Positions 20,000 to 27,980 of a stretch of DNA of 47,318 bases are shown piece after piece. Every line of letters begins with the position of its first letter. The stretch's first letter is position 1. Made by a program: the position numbers and the translations under genes. The stretch comes from Piscirickettsiaceae bacterium NZ-RLO1. GTDB taxonomy: Bacteria > Pseudomonadota > Gammaproteobacteria > Piscirickettsiales > Piscirickettsiaceae. The notes under the pieces are model-generated. The model did not search any database and had not been told where the DNA came from. It saw only the letters and a list, made by a program, of their open reading frames with translations. The stretch is taken from contig LVCQ01000006.1 of assembly GCA_001644975.1 (NCBI GenBank), positions 1-47,318 of the forward strand, read 5' to 3'.

Positions 20000-21017
20000 A
20001 CAAGATTATATTCGCTCCCTCTTACTCAATAACCATAATCAAATACAAGATACTGGCCAGGCCTTTGCGCCTAGCAATATTGCCTTAGTTAAATATTGGG
20101 GCAAGCGCCAAACCGAGCTTAACCTGCCATTTACAGACAGCTTATCGATCAGCCTCGCTCATTTAGGTGCCAAAACACTAATCAAAGAAAAAGCACAAGA
20201 AAAAACATGCAACAATAAAAATCAAGATACATTTATTTTAAACGATCAAGCTGTCGATTTAACTCATACTTTTTCTAAACGCTTAACAGCGATGTTAGAT
20301 CTTTTTCGCCCAACACCTCACACAACGTATCATGTAAACACCACAAGTAATATTCCAATTGCTGCAGGACTCGCCTCTTCGGCCTGTGGTTTTGCCGCAC
20401 TGGTACTCGCACTCAATAACCTATATAACTGGCAATTATCCAAGCAAACTCTTTCTATCCTCGCGCGTATTGGTAGTGGCAGTGCTGCGCGCTCAATTTT
20501 TCACGGCTTTGTCCACTGGCACGCCGGTATTTTAGATGATGGCCGTGATAGCTATGCTTATCGCTTAACTCAAACATGGCCAGAATTATGTATAGGCCTC
20601 GTAATTTTCGAACATGGTGAGAAAATTATGAGTTCTCGAGCCGGTATGCAGCACACCATAGCCACTTCACCTTTATATGCAAGCTGGCCTGAAACCGTCG
20701 AAAATGATCTAGAACACATACAAACAGCAATTACACAGCATGACTTTCCTGCCCTTGGTCAGATTGCCGAAGGCAATGCAATGGCCATGCATGCAACCAT
20801 GCACAGTGCACGACCGGCCTTAATGTACTCAACGGCTGAGACAATCAGTGCCATGCAAACAATCTGGCAATTGCGCCAAGACGGCCTCAAAGTTTATTTT
20901 ACCCAAGATGCCGGCCCTAATTTAAAGTTATTATTTCAGCAAAAAGATAAAAAAATCATTCAAGATTACTTTCCCAATATAACAATAATTCAACCTTTCA
21001 AGGATATTACTGCGTGA
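19989..21017 (+). CDS. mvaD: Diphosphomevalonate decarboxylase
   Basis: ATP-dependent decarboxylation of mevalonate diphosphate to isopentenyl diphosphate. The start is taken at 19989, overlapping the previous gene by 11 bases; the longer frame from 19932 would add residues encoded inside the kinase gene. The 342-residue protein has APSNIALVKYWGKR (27-40), the ATP loop IPIAAGLASSACGFAAL, GSGSAARSIFHGFVHW and TQDAGPNLKLLF, all typical of the decarboxylase branch of the GHMP family. The next gene starts within its stop codon. Confidence 0.94.
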   Translation: MTTKQDYIRSLLLNNHNQIQDTGQAFAPSNIALVKYWGKRQTELNLPFTDSLSISLAHLGAKTLIKEKAQEKTCNNKNQDTFILNDQAVDLTHTFSKRLTAMLDLFRPTPHTTYHVNTTSNIPIAAGLASSACGFAALVLALNNLYNWQLSKQTLSILARIGSGSAARSIFHGFVHWHAGILDDGRDSYAYRLTQTWPELCIGLVIFEHGEKIMSSRAGMQHTIATSPLYASWPETVENDLEHIQTAITQHDFPALGQIAEGNAMAMHATMHSARPALMYSTAETISAMQTIWQLRQDGLKVYFTQDAGPNLKLLFQQKDKKIIQDYFPNITIIQPFKDITA

Positions 21018-21553
21018 GTACTATAGATACAGACTATGTCATCCTCGTTGATGAAAATGACAATGAAATCGGCAGTGATGAAAAACTCAGCGCTCATGAA
21101 AAAGCCTTATTACACCGTGCTTTCTCCGTATTTATTTTTCGCAAAAATAATGAGAGTCAACTTGAGCTATTAATTCAGCAGCGCCAAGCACAAAAATACC
21201 ATTGTGGCGGCCTCTGGACTAATACCTGCTGTTCTCACCCGCGGCCAGGAGAAGCTACTAACGCCGCCGCAGAGCGTCGCCTGTTTGAAGAAATGGGAAT
21301 TACACAAGCGCTAACGCCTGTCGGCCATTTTATTTATAAAGCCGAATTTACCAATGGCTTAACTGAGTTTGAATACGATCATGTCTTAATCGGTGAATTT
21401 CATCCCCAAGAATTTACTGTAAATCCGCTAGAAGTCGATGATTATCAATGGGTCACCATCCCTAAGCTCACTTTAGCCCTTGAAACTTCACCTGAACACT
21501 ATACCCCCTGGTTTAAACCTGCCCTAGATATTGCGTTAGCCCAAGTAAGATAA
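21014..21553 (+). CDS. idi: Isopentenyl-diphosphate delta-isomerase, type I
   Basis: Interconverts IPP and DMAPP. 179 residues of the Nudix fold. Cys73 in WTNTCCSHPRPGE corresponds to the catalytic cysteine of E. coli Idi and Glu120 in FEYDHVLIG to the catalytic glutamate; AAERRLFEEMGI is the Nudix-like helix. It is the metal-dependent type I enzyme, not the flavin type II enzyme often found with bacterial mevalonate genes. The GTG start shares four bases with the mvaD stop (GTGA). It is the last gene of the operon, followed by a hairpin. No prenyl-diphosphate synthase follows it. Confidence 0.95.
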   Translation: MSTIDTDYVILVDENDNEIGSDEKLSAHEKALLHRAFSVFIFRKNNESQLELLIQQRQAQKYHCGGLWTNTCCSHPRPGEATNAAAERRLFEEMGITQALTPVGHFIYKAEFTNGLTEFEYDHVLIGEFHPQEFTVNPLEVDDYQWVTIPKLTLALETSPEHYTPWFKPALDIALAQVR

Positions 21554-21567
21554 AACCTCATAAAGCT

Positions 21568-21595
21568 AAGCCTCTTAATCTAACCAAAGAGGCTT
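21568..21595 (+). terminator. Probable terminator of the mevalonate operon
   Basis: A perfect nine-base stem AAGCCTCTT/AAGAGGCTT with a ten-base loop starts 15 bases after the idi stop. The following sequence has only a short run of T residues, so termination may be weak or factor-assisted. Confidence 0.55.
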
Positions 21596-22100
21596 ATTGC
21601 CTAATATGATGACAGTAAATTAGAAGTTAAAGCATAATATTAAATTAGGCTAAGATACACACTAAATATTCCTATATTCCTACACAAGCACAATTGTGAA
21701 CACATCATGTTCTATCACAAGTGCATAACCGTAACACTATTCAGCTCATATTGCACAAATAACGCCCCTATAAAAGCCGCCGATAATTTACAAAAAACAA
21801 ACAATAAGCTTAACAGATTCTTTTGTTATTTTCATATTAACCATTAACAAATCAATCCAAAATAAGGCACAATTTTGCAGAGTATTTCAAGGATAAATCA
21901 AAGCAAAGGAAGGCTGCCACTATTAACACTAAATATATAGCTTATTCATTTATACAACAAGATGTACAGTTATACCTCTTTTTTAAGTTATTTAAAATTT
22001 AGTTTTGGCGCATTTCTTTACCTTTAAATCAATATCCTCTAAATACGAGTCACAGCTGAATTTAAATAGTTTTAAAGTACAGTGATAAGGATCTAACTCT
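21596..22100. other. Intergenic region upstream of the first 22-26 kb paralogue
   Basis: About 500 non-coding AT-rich bases. It holds the conserved block at 21826-21876 (listed separately). The first paralogue starts at 22101 with AAGGA nine bases before the ATG. No other gene, tRNA or repeat was recognised. If the conserved block contains the promoter, the mRNA has a leader of roughly 200 bases. Confidence 0.5.
21826..21876 (+). repeat. Conserved upstream block, copy 1
   Basis: The ~51 bases from TTATTTTCATAT through CCAAAATAAGGCAC to the following T-run match 24261-24310 upstream of the second paralogue with only scattered differences. It lies about 225 bases before the start codon, compared with about 234 for the other copy. 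A direct repeat ATTAAC-C-ATTAAC occurs inside it. It is likely a shared promoter or operator retained from the duplication. Confidence 0.7.
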
Positions 22101-24059
22101 ATGAGAATCACGGCTCGCAGAACCGGCCATCAAATCGACTTTCATTTTCCCGACAATGCAATGACTGACATTTTTTTAAGGCATTTTCCAATAGAGCACG
22201 GGCCTCAAGGCCGCATGCCTATTCGCAATGCCAATGTTCTTAGCTTTCCTTGCTATACAGCACGAAGTGGCGATTTTGTCATCAATTTTGGCTCACAGCA
22301 TCGCCGTGATCACTTTATATACACTTTAAGAGAAGCTACAAATCTCAGGCATTACGATGCACTGAATTGGTTATTAACTTCGCCCCCCCACGGCTATGAA
22401 GGTGAAGTTTATTTACCCCGTCATTTTTTTGATAGAGAAAATGTTGATGTTCTAATATCAAATAACGAACCTCATTTTACACATCAATCTGCTTTTATGT
22501 CACAACAGAGAACACTTACTCCGGCACCACACAGAAATCCTATCCCACCCGTACATCACGGAGCATTTGCAACCTTTACCCCTCCGGTAAATTATGGAAC
22601 ACCTACAGCGTTCGCACCACAAAGAATGCCTCAGCCATCAACACAATATAGAACACAAAGAAGAGCTAACACATACAGATCACAGCGACAAACCACTCAC
22701 TCAGCACCGAGATACCATAGACCACACACGACTCACAGGCCACAACCACAACCACAAGCCACTCATCCAACAGCAGACCATCACAGAACGGTCATGCCAC
22801 CGCCAACACATCAGGCACCTGCACGTAGAACACATAGAGTACGTGTAGCTCGAGCAGCTATTGCGACAAACCAACACACACCTACAACCAGACCACAATT
22901 AATACAGCCACATCACCAAGCACGCACAGCCCCAGCGTTTCCCGATATGACACCGGTAACTTTCACAGCACCTGCTATAGCACCAGCTGATGCTATACCA
23001 GCAAGAAACGTCTTTATACTACCCCATAGAGCACCAATAGCCGCACACGAAGAGTCAGCAAGGTTCGCCGCATATAATCACCTCATGCGTGTGCTTAGCA
23101 CTCTGAACTCAGACTCTAGAATAATGGAGTTCATACAAAGAGCAATGGGTTACCCCGATAAGGCTATCGCTCGTGCAACCGTAGATTATTGTATCAATCA
23201 ATTAGCACACCCTAACCCTGTAATCAGGGGCGCCATCATCGCACAAATGACGATAGCGACAGGAGACTGCTCAACACCCATTTATGATCGATTACTAGAG
23301 CTCTATATCAAGATGAAAATCGACAAAGATGAACCAATTCCCGAGGATATCTTTGCAAGAGCAATGCTCGCACGAGCAATCGAGCGTGAAACTGAGGCAT
23401 TAGGCATTGCAGGGAGCAAAGAAGAGGCAACAGAAATAAAGAACGCGCTACTGATGTCTACCTGCTCTGCATCTGCAGTAGAAGCAGTAGCAGCAACATC
23501 AACAGCAGTACGTGGCAATCCTTTAAAAATCAAGGCTCCTTATGACCTCATAGCAACAACCGCTAATCCTGAATATGCACTTTGGTTAATTAGTAAAGAA
23601 CCACACATCTGTGCAGCCTTTAAAGCGTGGATTTGCGATGCAGATGGCAATTTTAGCCCGGAAAAGCTTGACCTCAAAGTTGAAGAAGAACGCAGGTTGC
23701 TCATAGGCGAGTTACCCTTTGCAAATGGCACCTATGATGAACTCATGACATATTGCCAAGAAAAAAACTTCTTAGATATTAATAGAATACCTATTTTTAA
23801 TGGCACTAAAGATCAGATCATAGGCAATATCCGTCGAGGGGCAGGCATCACTGAAATGACCGATATTCAGCAAATAAACGTGCACTTAAGACAATTTAAG
23901 CAAGCTATCATAACTGAAATAGATCGCCTTATAGCAAGTGATACTGAGCAACATGCTGTAACTGAAACTGTAACAAACCCACAATTATTTTTTCAGCATG
24001 CCGCCAGTGCGACTCAGGCTGCTCAACCCCAAACAGATAGAGCACCAAACGAGCCATAA
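22101..24059 (+). CDS. Uncharacterised 652-residue protein, first of a tandem paralogue pair
   Basis: I do not recognise this protein. It has three visible parts. Residues 1-125 contain two similar motifs of a short strand, acidic or polar turn and amphipathic helix: QIDFHFPDNAMTDIFLRHF (12-29) and DFVINFGSQHRRDHFIYTL (58-76). Residues 125-310 are a low-complexity linker rich in His, Pro, Thr, Gln and Arg with almost no hydrophobic clusters, presumably disordered. Residues 325-615 are mostly helical and align with the neighbour: FIQRAMGYPDKAIARATVDY, PLKIKAPYDL, DGNFSPEKL and IRRGAG. The tail is rich in Ala, Gln and Pro. No signal peptide, membrane segment or enzyme motif is visible. Its start has AAGGA upstream. 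It could be a secreted effector or a cytoplasmic scaffold; only paralogy with the next gene is shown. Confidence 0.75.
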   Translation: MRITARRTGHQIDFHFPDNAMTDIFLRHFPIEHGPQGRMPIRNANVLSFPCYTARSGDFVINFGSQHRRDHFIYTLREATNLRHYDALNWLLTSPPHGYEGEVYLPRHFFDRENVDVLISNNEPHFTHQSAFMSQQRTLTPAPHRNPIPPVHHGAFATFTPPVNYGTPTAFAPQRMPQPSTQYRTQRRANTYRSQRQTTHSAPRYHRPHTTHRPQPQPQATHPTADHHRTVMPPPTHQAPARRTHRVRVARAAIATNQHTPTTRPQLIQPHHQARTAPAFPDMTPVTFTAPAIAPADAIPARNVFILPHRAPIAAHEESARFAAYNHLMRVLSTLNSDSRIMEFIQRAMGYPDKAIARATVDYCINQLAHPNPVIRGAIIAQMTIATGDCSTPIYDRLLELYIKMKIDKDEPIPEDIFARAMLARAIERETEALGIAGSKEEATEIKNALLMSTCSASAVEAVAATSTAVRGNPLKIKAPYDLIATTANPEYALWLISKEPHICAAFKAWICDADGNFSPEKLDLKVEEERRLLIGELPFANGTYDELMTYCQEKNFLDINRIPIFNGTKDQIIGNIRRGAGITEMTDIQQINVHLRQFKQAIITEIDRLIASDTEQHAVTETVTNPQLFFQHAASATQAAQPQTDRAPNEP

Positions 24060-24543
24060 TCTATATTAATCACAACCAAAAGCTCTCTATCTGGCCAGTA
24101 TGTTTATTACTTAATAATTAATAATTGAGCGTGCTGGCTATTTGCTCTACTTCCCTTAATAAGCAGCAAGAACTATTTACCCTTTAAGATTACCAAGCAC
24201 TACAAGTAAACCTCCCAATACTTTACATAAAACAAATAAAAATTTAACTGAACTTATCAATTATTTTCATATAAGTCATTAACAATATAACCCAAAATAA
24301 GCACAGTTTTTCAGGATAAAACAACTACAGGGAAAGCAATCACTCTTACGGTTAAAACTCTTAATTTATTAACAATTAACTATAAGAAATAAACTTAAAA
24401 CATAAAGTTTTAATCTAATCTATTTAAGTGTACTCATATAGCATTAAGCTTTGGCTAATTTTCCATAAGTAAAAACCCTGATTAATTTCAATAAAAACTC
24501 TATTTTAACAATGGCTAGAAAAGGATAACAAGGAGCTCAATTT
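24060..24543. other. Intergenic region between the two paralogues
   Basis: 484 AT-rich non-coding bases. It includes the second copy of the conserved upstream block (24261-24310) and a strong AAGGAG ribosome site eight bases before the ATG at 24544. A loose GCCAG/CTGGC inverted pair near 24095-24145 flanks an AT-rich near-palindrome and may be the end of the first gene's transcript, but it has no clear T-run. Each paralogue therefore appears to have its own promoter. Confidence 0.5.
24261..24310 (+). repeat. Conserved upstream block, copy 2
   Basis: Matches 21826-21876 (see copy 1): the 12-base TTATTTTCATAT, then CATTAACAA, then CCAAAATAAG and GCACA-T-run are shared in the same order and spacing within one or two bases. 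It lies about 234 bases before the start of the second paralogue. Confidence 0.7.
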
Positions 24544-26073
24544 ATGCCAAGAATGAATATCAAGGCCCTGATATGGGACCCCCTCCCCAACCGAATTCAA
24601 CTTCATTTTGACAGTCAAGAGATGGCAGAAGCCTTTTTAAGCCGTCTCCAGAAAAACGAAGGTATAGGCGAAGTACCAGCAAAGCATAGAAGGGATTCTA
24701 AAACAGGACGATTATTGCCGCAATTTCAAAATAATCCATTTGGCTCTGTACCAGTACAAAGTCATGATAGAAAGTATATTCTGAATTTTCCGTTTTACAG
24801 ACCGAATAAGGACATCTATGATCTCATGGGTGATGAAGATCAAGAATATGCCATCAATTTCGGCACAGAAGAAGCGCGTGATGGTTTTATAAAAACAATG
24901 GCATGGGCAACAGGCCACCAACCTGATGAGGTAGATTTTTCTTGGTTTGCAATCCATGGTGGAGGTCAAAATACAGCCGTTTATATAAAAAAAGATCTTT
25001 TTAGTAACCCTAAAAGAGGTTTTACGATCCCAACAAGCAAACGAGGTGAGTACGCCTTAAAAAGCCAATTAAGAAAAATAGAATATGAACACCTATTAGA
25101 AAGCGTAAGTAATCCAGACTATGCAAGGCAGAACATTGCCAAACATCCACATATAGAAGAATTCATTCAACTCGCACTATGCCATGCAGATAAGCTATTT
25201 CGCGATGTAGCCCTGCAATATTGCCTCACTCAGCTAGGTGATTACTCCTCAGAGGAAAGAGAACCAATGATAGCAAAAATGGCTGCTGCTACACAAAGAG
25301 GCCGTGAATCTGTTTGTCATTTCCTATTAAATATTTATGTTAAAGCCATGCTAGAAAAAAATGCAGCAATGATGCCTGGTCTGTTAGAAAAAGTTCTACT
25401 CGCCAGGCATATTGAAAAACTCGGAGTAACGGATAATCCTGAATTACTGGAGGCGGCACTAAATGCCGTATTTTTGCCAAATTATCAGATTCCTCCAGAT
25501 ATGCCGCTGAAGTTTAAAACCCCATACGAAACACCTTCAGCAGTCATTGACACAAGAGCATCATTTGGACAGCTTCGAGTCAGACTCGATATCATCCGTG
25601 CACTCTATAACCTACTATGGCAAGATGGCCACTTTAGCCCGGATAAACTAGCCAAAATTATTCAAGCAGAGAGGGGAGAGTTTTTTCGTGAAATTCCATT
25701 TGAAAAAACAGCTCTTAGAGCAATAGGACTCTGCGCTAGAAATAGACATTTCTCAGACTTTGGCCAGCTAGGATTATTTGGTGATACGAATCAAAAGCAA
25801 CAATGTATCCGTAGACTTGCAGGAGTCGATACCCAAACCGATGACGCCCACGTAATTCACGCTAAATTGAAAAGCTTCACACAAAGAGTAATACGTGAAA
25901 TACCGGATCTTTCAAAGCCAAAAAACGCTGCTGCTCATCAAGAACACCCTCAAGAAAGGCCAAGAGCTGGTAAAAGAAGCTATCCATCAGCATTGTTTCA
26001 TGATCAGGTTGCAGCTGACGCACAAGCTCCTAAGTCCGAAGCCGCTGCGAGAGCTCAACCACAGCCACGATAA
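24544..26073 (+). CDS. Uncharacterised 509-residue protein, second of the tandem paralogue pair
   Basis: Not recognised as a known family. It shares both structured parts with the preceding protein but lacks the long His/Pro/Thr/Gln linker. At the N-terminus, RIQLHFDSQEMAEAFLSRL (17-35) and EYAINFGTEEARDGFIKTM (101-119) are an internal repeat of strand plus helix, followed by a segment ending VYIKKDLF that aligns with VYLPRHFF of the first protein. The helical domain spans about 170-455: FIQLALCHADKLFRDVALQY, PLKFKTPYE, DGHFSPDKL and IRRLAG are the shared landmarks. The C-terminal ~45 residues are rich in Ala, Gln, Pro and Arg. It has no signal peptide, membrane span or catalytic motif I can identify. 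A strong AAGGAG site and a hairpin after the stop frame it as its own transcription unit. Confidence 0.78.
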   Translation: MPRMNIKALIWDPLPNRIQLHFDSQEMAEAFLSRLQKNEGIGEVPAKHRRDSKTGRLLPQFQNNPFGSVPVQSHDRKYILNFPFYRPNKDIYDLMGDEDQEYAINFGTEEARDGFIKTMAWATGHQPDEVDFSWFAIHGGGQNTAVYIKKDLFSNPKRGFTIPTSKRGEYALKSQLRKIEYEHLLESVSNPDYARQNIAKHPHIEEFIQLALCHADKLFRDVALQYCLTQLGDYSSEEREPMIAKMAAATQRGRESVCHFLLNIYVKAMLEKNAAMMPGLLEKVLLARHIEKLGVTDNPELLEAALNAVFLPNYQIPPDMPLKFKTPYETPSAVIDTRASFGQLRVRLDIIRALYNLLWQDGHFSPDKLAKIIQAERGEFFREIPFEKTALRAIGLCARNRHFSDFGQLGLFGDTNQKQQCIRRLAGVDTQTDDAHVIHAKLKSFTQRVIREIPDLSKPKNAAAHQEHPQERPRAGKRSYPSALFHDQVAADAQAPKSEAAARAQPQPR

Positions 26074-26090
26074 GCCCATTATATTCTCTC

Positions 26091-26130
26091 AAGAGCCTAT
26101 TTCTTGAATTATAAAAAGAAGCAGGCTCTT
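26091..26130 (+). terminator. Hairpin after the second paralogue, between convergent genes
   Basis: AAGAGCCT and AGGCTCTT form an eight-base outer stem, with TTCTT/AAGAA extending it inside. It starts 18 bases after the stop codon. The tail (TTTACTTAT) is T-rich but interrupted. It lies between the convergent plus-strand paralogue and the minus-strand acyltransferase and may serve as their common barrier. Confidence 0.6.
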
Positions 26131-26203
26131 TACTTATAAAAACCAAAATCACCCTATTACACTTAAAATTTCAACAATGACTCTAAAATGCTCACCCGCC
26201 ACT

Positions 26204-27085
26204 TTATTTCCAAAAATTATGTGACCACATCATCCATTGTTCAGGATGGCAAGTAATTGCTGCCGCTAAGCGATCCATGACCATTTGCAAGGCATTTTGT
26301 ACCTTACTGGCTTTATCAAGCGAGTCATTCTGATCTTGATTAATCTCTATTTTTTCCAAATGAATATGGGTTTTACCATCAATCACAGGGGTCGTGACAA
26401 CAATAATGGGCACTTTTGCTTGTAGCGCCATTTTCACCGCCACCGGCGAAATCGATGCAGGACGGTTAAATAAATTAATTTTTAAGCCATGCTTTTTAGG
26501 GCGCTGATCAATGACCACAATCGTCATTAATCGTCTTGCGACCTTATATTCTTTGAGCAGTGCTTTTTTAACACCCTGACCCGCTGGATACAACCTGATC
26601 TTTCTCATTCGAATTAAAAAACGATCAATATAACGATTTGCGGGCTGATTATAAAACGCGCCGACGGTGAGCTCTGGCTTGGAGCGAAAAAATGCAGATA
26701 GCGCTTCCCAATTACCATAATGAGCGGTGACGATAATTGCACCTTTTTCATCATTTTTAACAATATTATCGATTAAGTGTTCATTTTTCACAACAAACTC
26801 AGAATAAAATTTTTTCTCGGCAATATTAATTAACATGACGGTTAGTGTGTGCCTTAAGCTATTTTTTAAAATAACTTTATACTCATCCTCTGACTTTCCA
26901 GGCAAGGACTGCATGATGTTATCCATCATAAAATTAAAACGCTTTTTAGCCACTAAAAAATAAAGCACAGGGAAAAGCAGCCTATTTGTCATACGCACCC
27001 CTAAAATGCGGGTGAGCCAAACAACAAAGAGCAAGGCACCATAAGCCAGTCGATCAGAAAATTTATTTTTCCCTACCATAATCAC
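26204..27085 (-). CDS. LpxL/HtrB-family lipid A acyltransferase
   Basis: An inner-membrane acyltransferase that adds a secondary acyl chain to lipid A (the lauroyl/myristoyl transferase family). 293 residues; one N-terminal membrane segment (about 13-45), the HX4E catalytic motif HYGNWE at 122-127, VVIDQRPKKHGLKINLF for the second block, and the C-terminal PEQWMMWSHNFWK typical of the family. The start is taken as the GTG at 27085 with AAGG six bases upstream; an ATG two codons later is possible. It is 81 bases downstream of cdsA on the same strand, where E. coli has rseP. Whether it acts as LpxL, LpxM or a different acyl-acceptor enzyme cannot be told. Confidence 0.85.
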   Translation of the reverse strand: MIMVGKNKFSDRLAYGALLFVVWLTRILGVRMTNRLLFPVLYFLVAKKRFNFMMDNIMQSLPGKSEDEYKVILKNSLRHTLTVMLINIAEKKFYSEFVVKNEHLIDNIVKNDEKGAIIVTAHYGNWEALSAFFRSKPELTVGAFYNQPANRYIDRFLIRMRKIRLYPAGQGVKKALLKEYKVARRLMTIVVIDQRPKKHGLKINLFNRPASISPVAVKMALQAKVPIIVVTTPVIDGKTHIHLEKIEINQDQNDSLDKASKVQNALQMVMDRLAAAITCHPEQWMMWSHNFWK

Positions 27086-27166
27086 ATTATGCCTTGATAA
27101 AATCTTGCTAAAACTACCGAAAAGTAATGGTATAGATAGTTAGCATAACTTAAATTTAATTAACAA

Positions 27167-27973
27167 CTAACTCATAGATAAAGGCAAAGAGAGCCATTGC
27201 CATAATAATAGAAAAATCGGCAATCCAGCCACTACACCATCTAAACGATCCAATATCCCACCATGGCCAGGTAAGAAATGACCACTATCTTTTACACCGC
27301 GCTCACGCTTGGCCATGCTTTCTGTCAAATCACCAAGCACAGAAACTAAAGAAACACAAACTGCAATTATCAGGCTTGCTATCACACTGATTTTAAAAAC
27401 ACAGTGCAATAAAGCCACGCCAACAATCATCGAGCAAATCACACCACCGGCGAGGCCCTCCCAGCTTTTGCCAGGACTCACAGCAAGTGCCAATTTACGC
27501 CGACCAAATGCACGCCCGGTAAAATAAGCACCAATATCTGCCGCCCAGATCAAGGCCATCGCAGATAATAATAGCCCAGCGCCTAAATAATTATAAATCG
27601 TCAGTAGTGCGACAACGGCAGGAAGCAAAATAAACAGCCCAGCAACTAAGCGGACAGTCACGCCTTTTGCCCAGCACATCGCCGAACGTGGGTAACTAAC
27701 AACAGCGAGTAAGGCTATACACCACCAAAACAAAGCCAATAATAAAGATAATTGACTCCACTTTAATGCAGGAAACACTAAAATTAAAACGCTAACACTA
27801 TAAAGAAAGCGCGCTTTCTTTGATAATAATGCTGATAAATTGGCCCACTCCCAGGCTGACCAGAAAATAACTGCAAGCACAACCACAGCAAATACAGGTT
27901 TTGGCGCAACAAAGAACAGTAACAGTGCAAAGATAATCAGTCCAGCACCAGTGAAAACACGTTGTTTTAACAT
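27167..27973 (-). CDS. cdsA: Phosphatidate cytidylyltransferase (CDP-diglyceride synthase)
   Basis: An integral membrane enzyme that makes CDP-diacylglycerol from phosphatidate and CTP, the entry to bacterial phospholipids. I place the start at the ATG at 27973 (MLKQRVFTGAGLI), seven bases after the uppS stop, giving 268 residues; the longer frame would run back into uppS. Several hydrophobic spans occupy the first two thirds. The family signature is intact near the C-terminus: SPGKSWEGLAGG, then LGDLTESMAKRERGVKDSGH and LPGHGGILDRLD. Next to uppS as in E. coli. Confidence 0.95.
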   Translation of the reverse strand: MLKQRVFTGAGLIIFALLLFFVAPKPVFAVVVLAVIFWSAWEWANLSALLSKKARFLYSVSVLILVFPALKWSQLSLLLALFWWCIALLAVVSYPRSAMCWAKGVTVRLVAGLFILLPAVVALLTIYNYLGAGLLLSAMALIWAADIGAYFTGRAFGRRKLALAVSPGKSWEGLAGGVICSMIVGVALLHCVFKISVIASLIIAVCVSLVSVLGDLTESMAKRERGVKDSGHFLPGHGGILDRLDGVVAGLPIFLLLWQWLSLPLSMS

Positions 27974-27980
27974 GAATAAG

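Noticed and set aside
22594-22848. Plus-strand frame inside the low-complexity linker coding for a His-rich peptide
   Set aside because: It is an alternate frame of a repetitive composition; it has no ribosome site.
21826-24310. Known effector-regulator box (PmrA-type TTAATATT repeats) before the paralogues
   Set aside because: Only loosely similar TTAAC repeats are present and the spacing does not fit.
15656-26073. Plus-strand block from the reductase to the second paralogue as a defined mobile element
   Set aside because: No integrase, transposase, tRNA target or flanking repeats were seen. Strand reversal alone does not show mobility.
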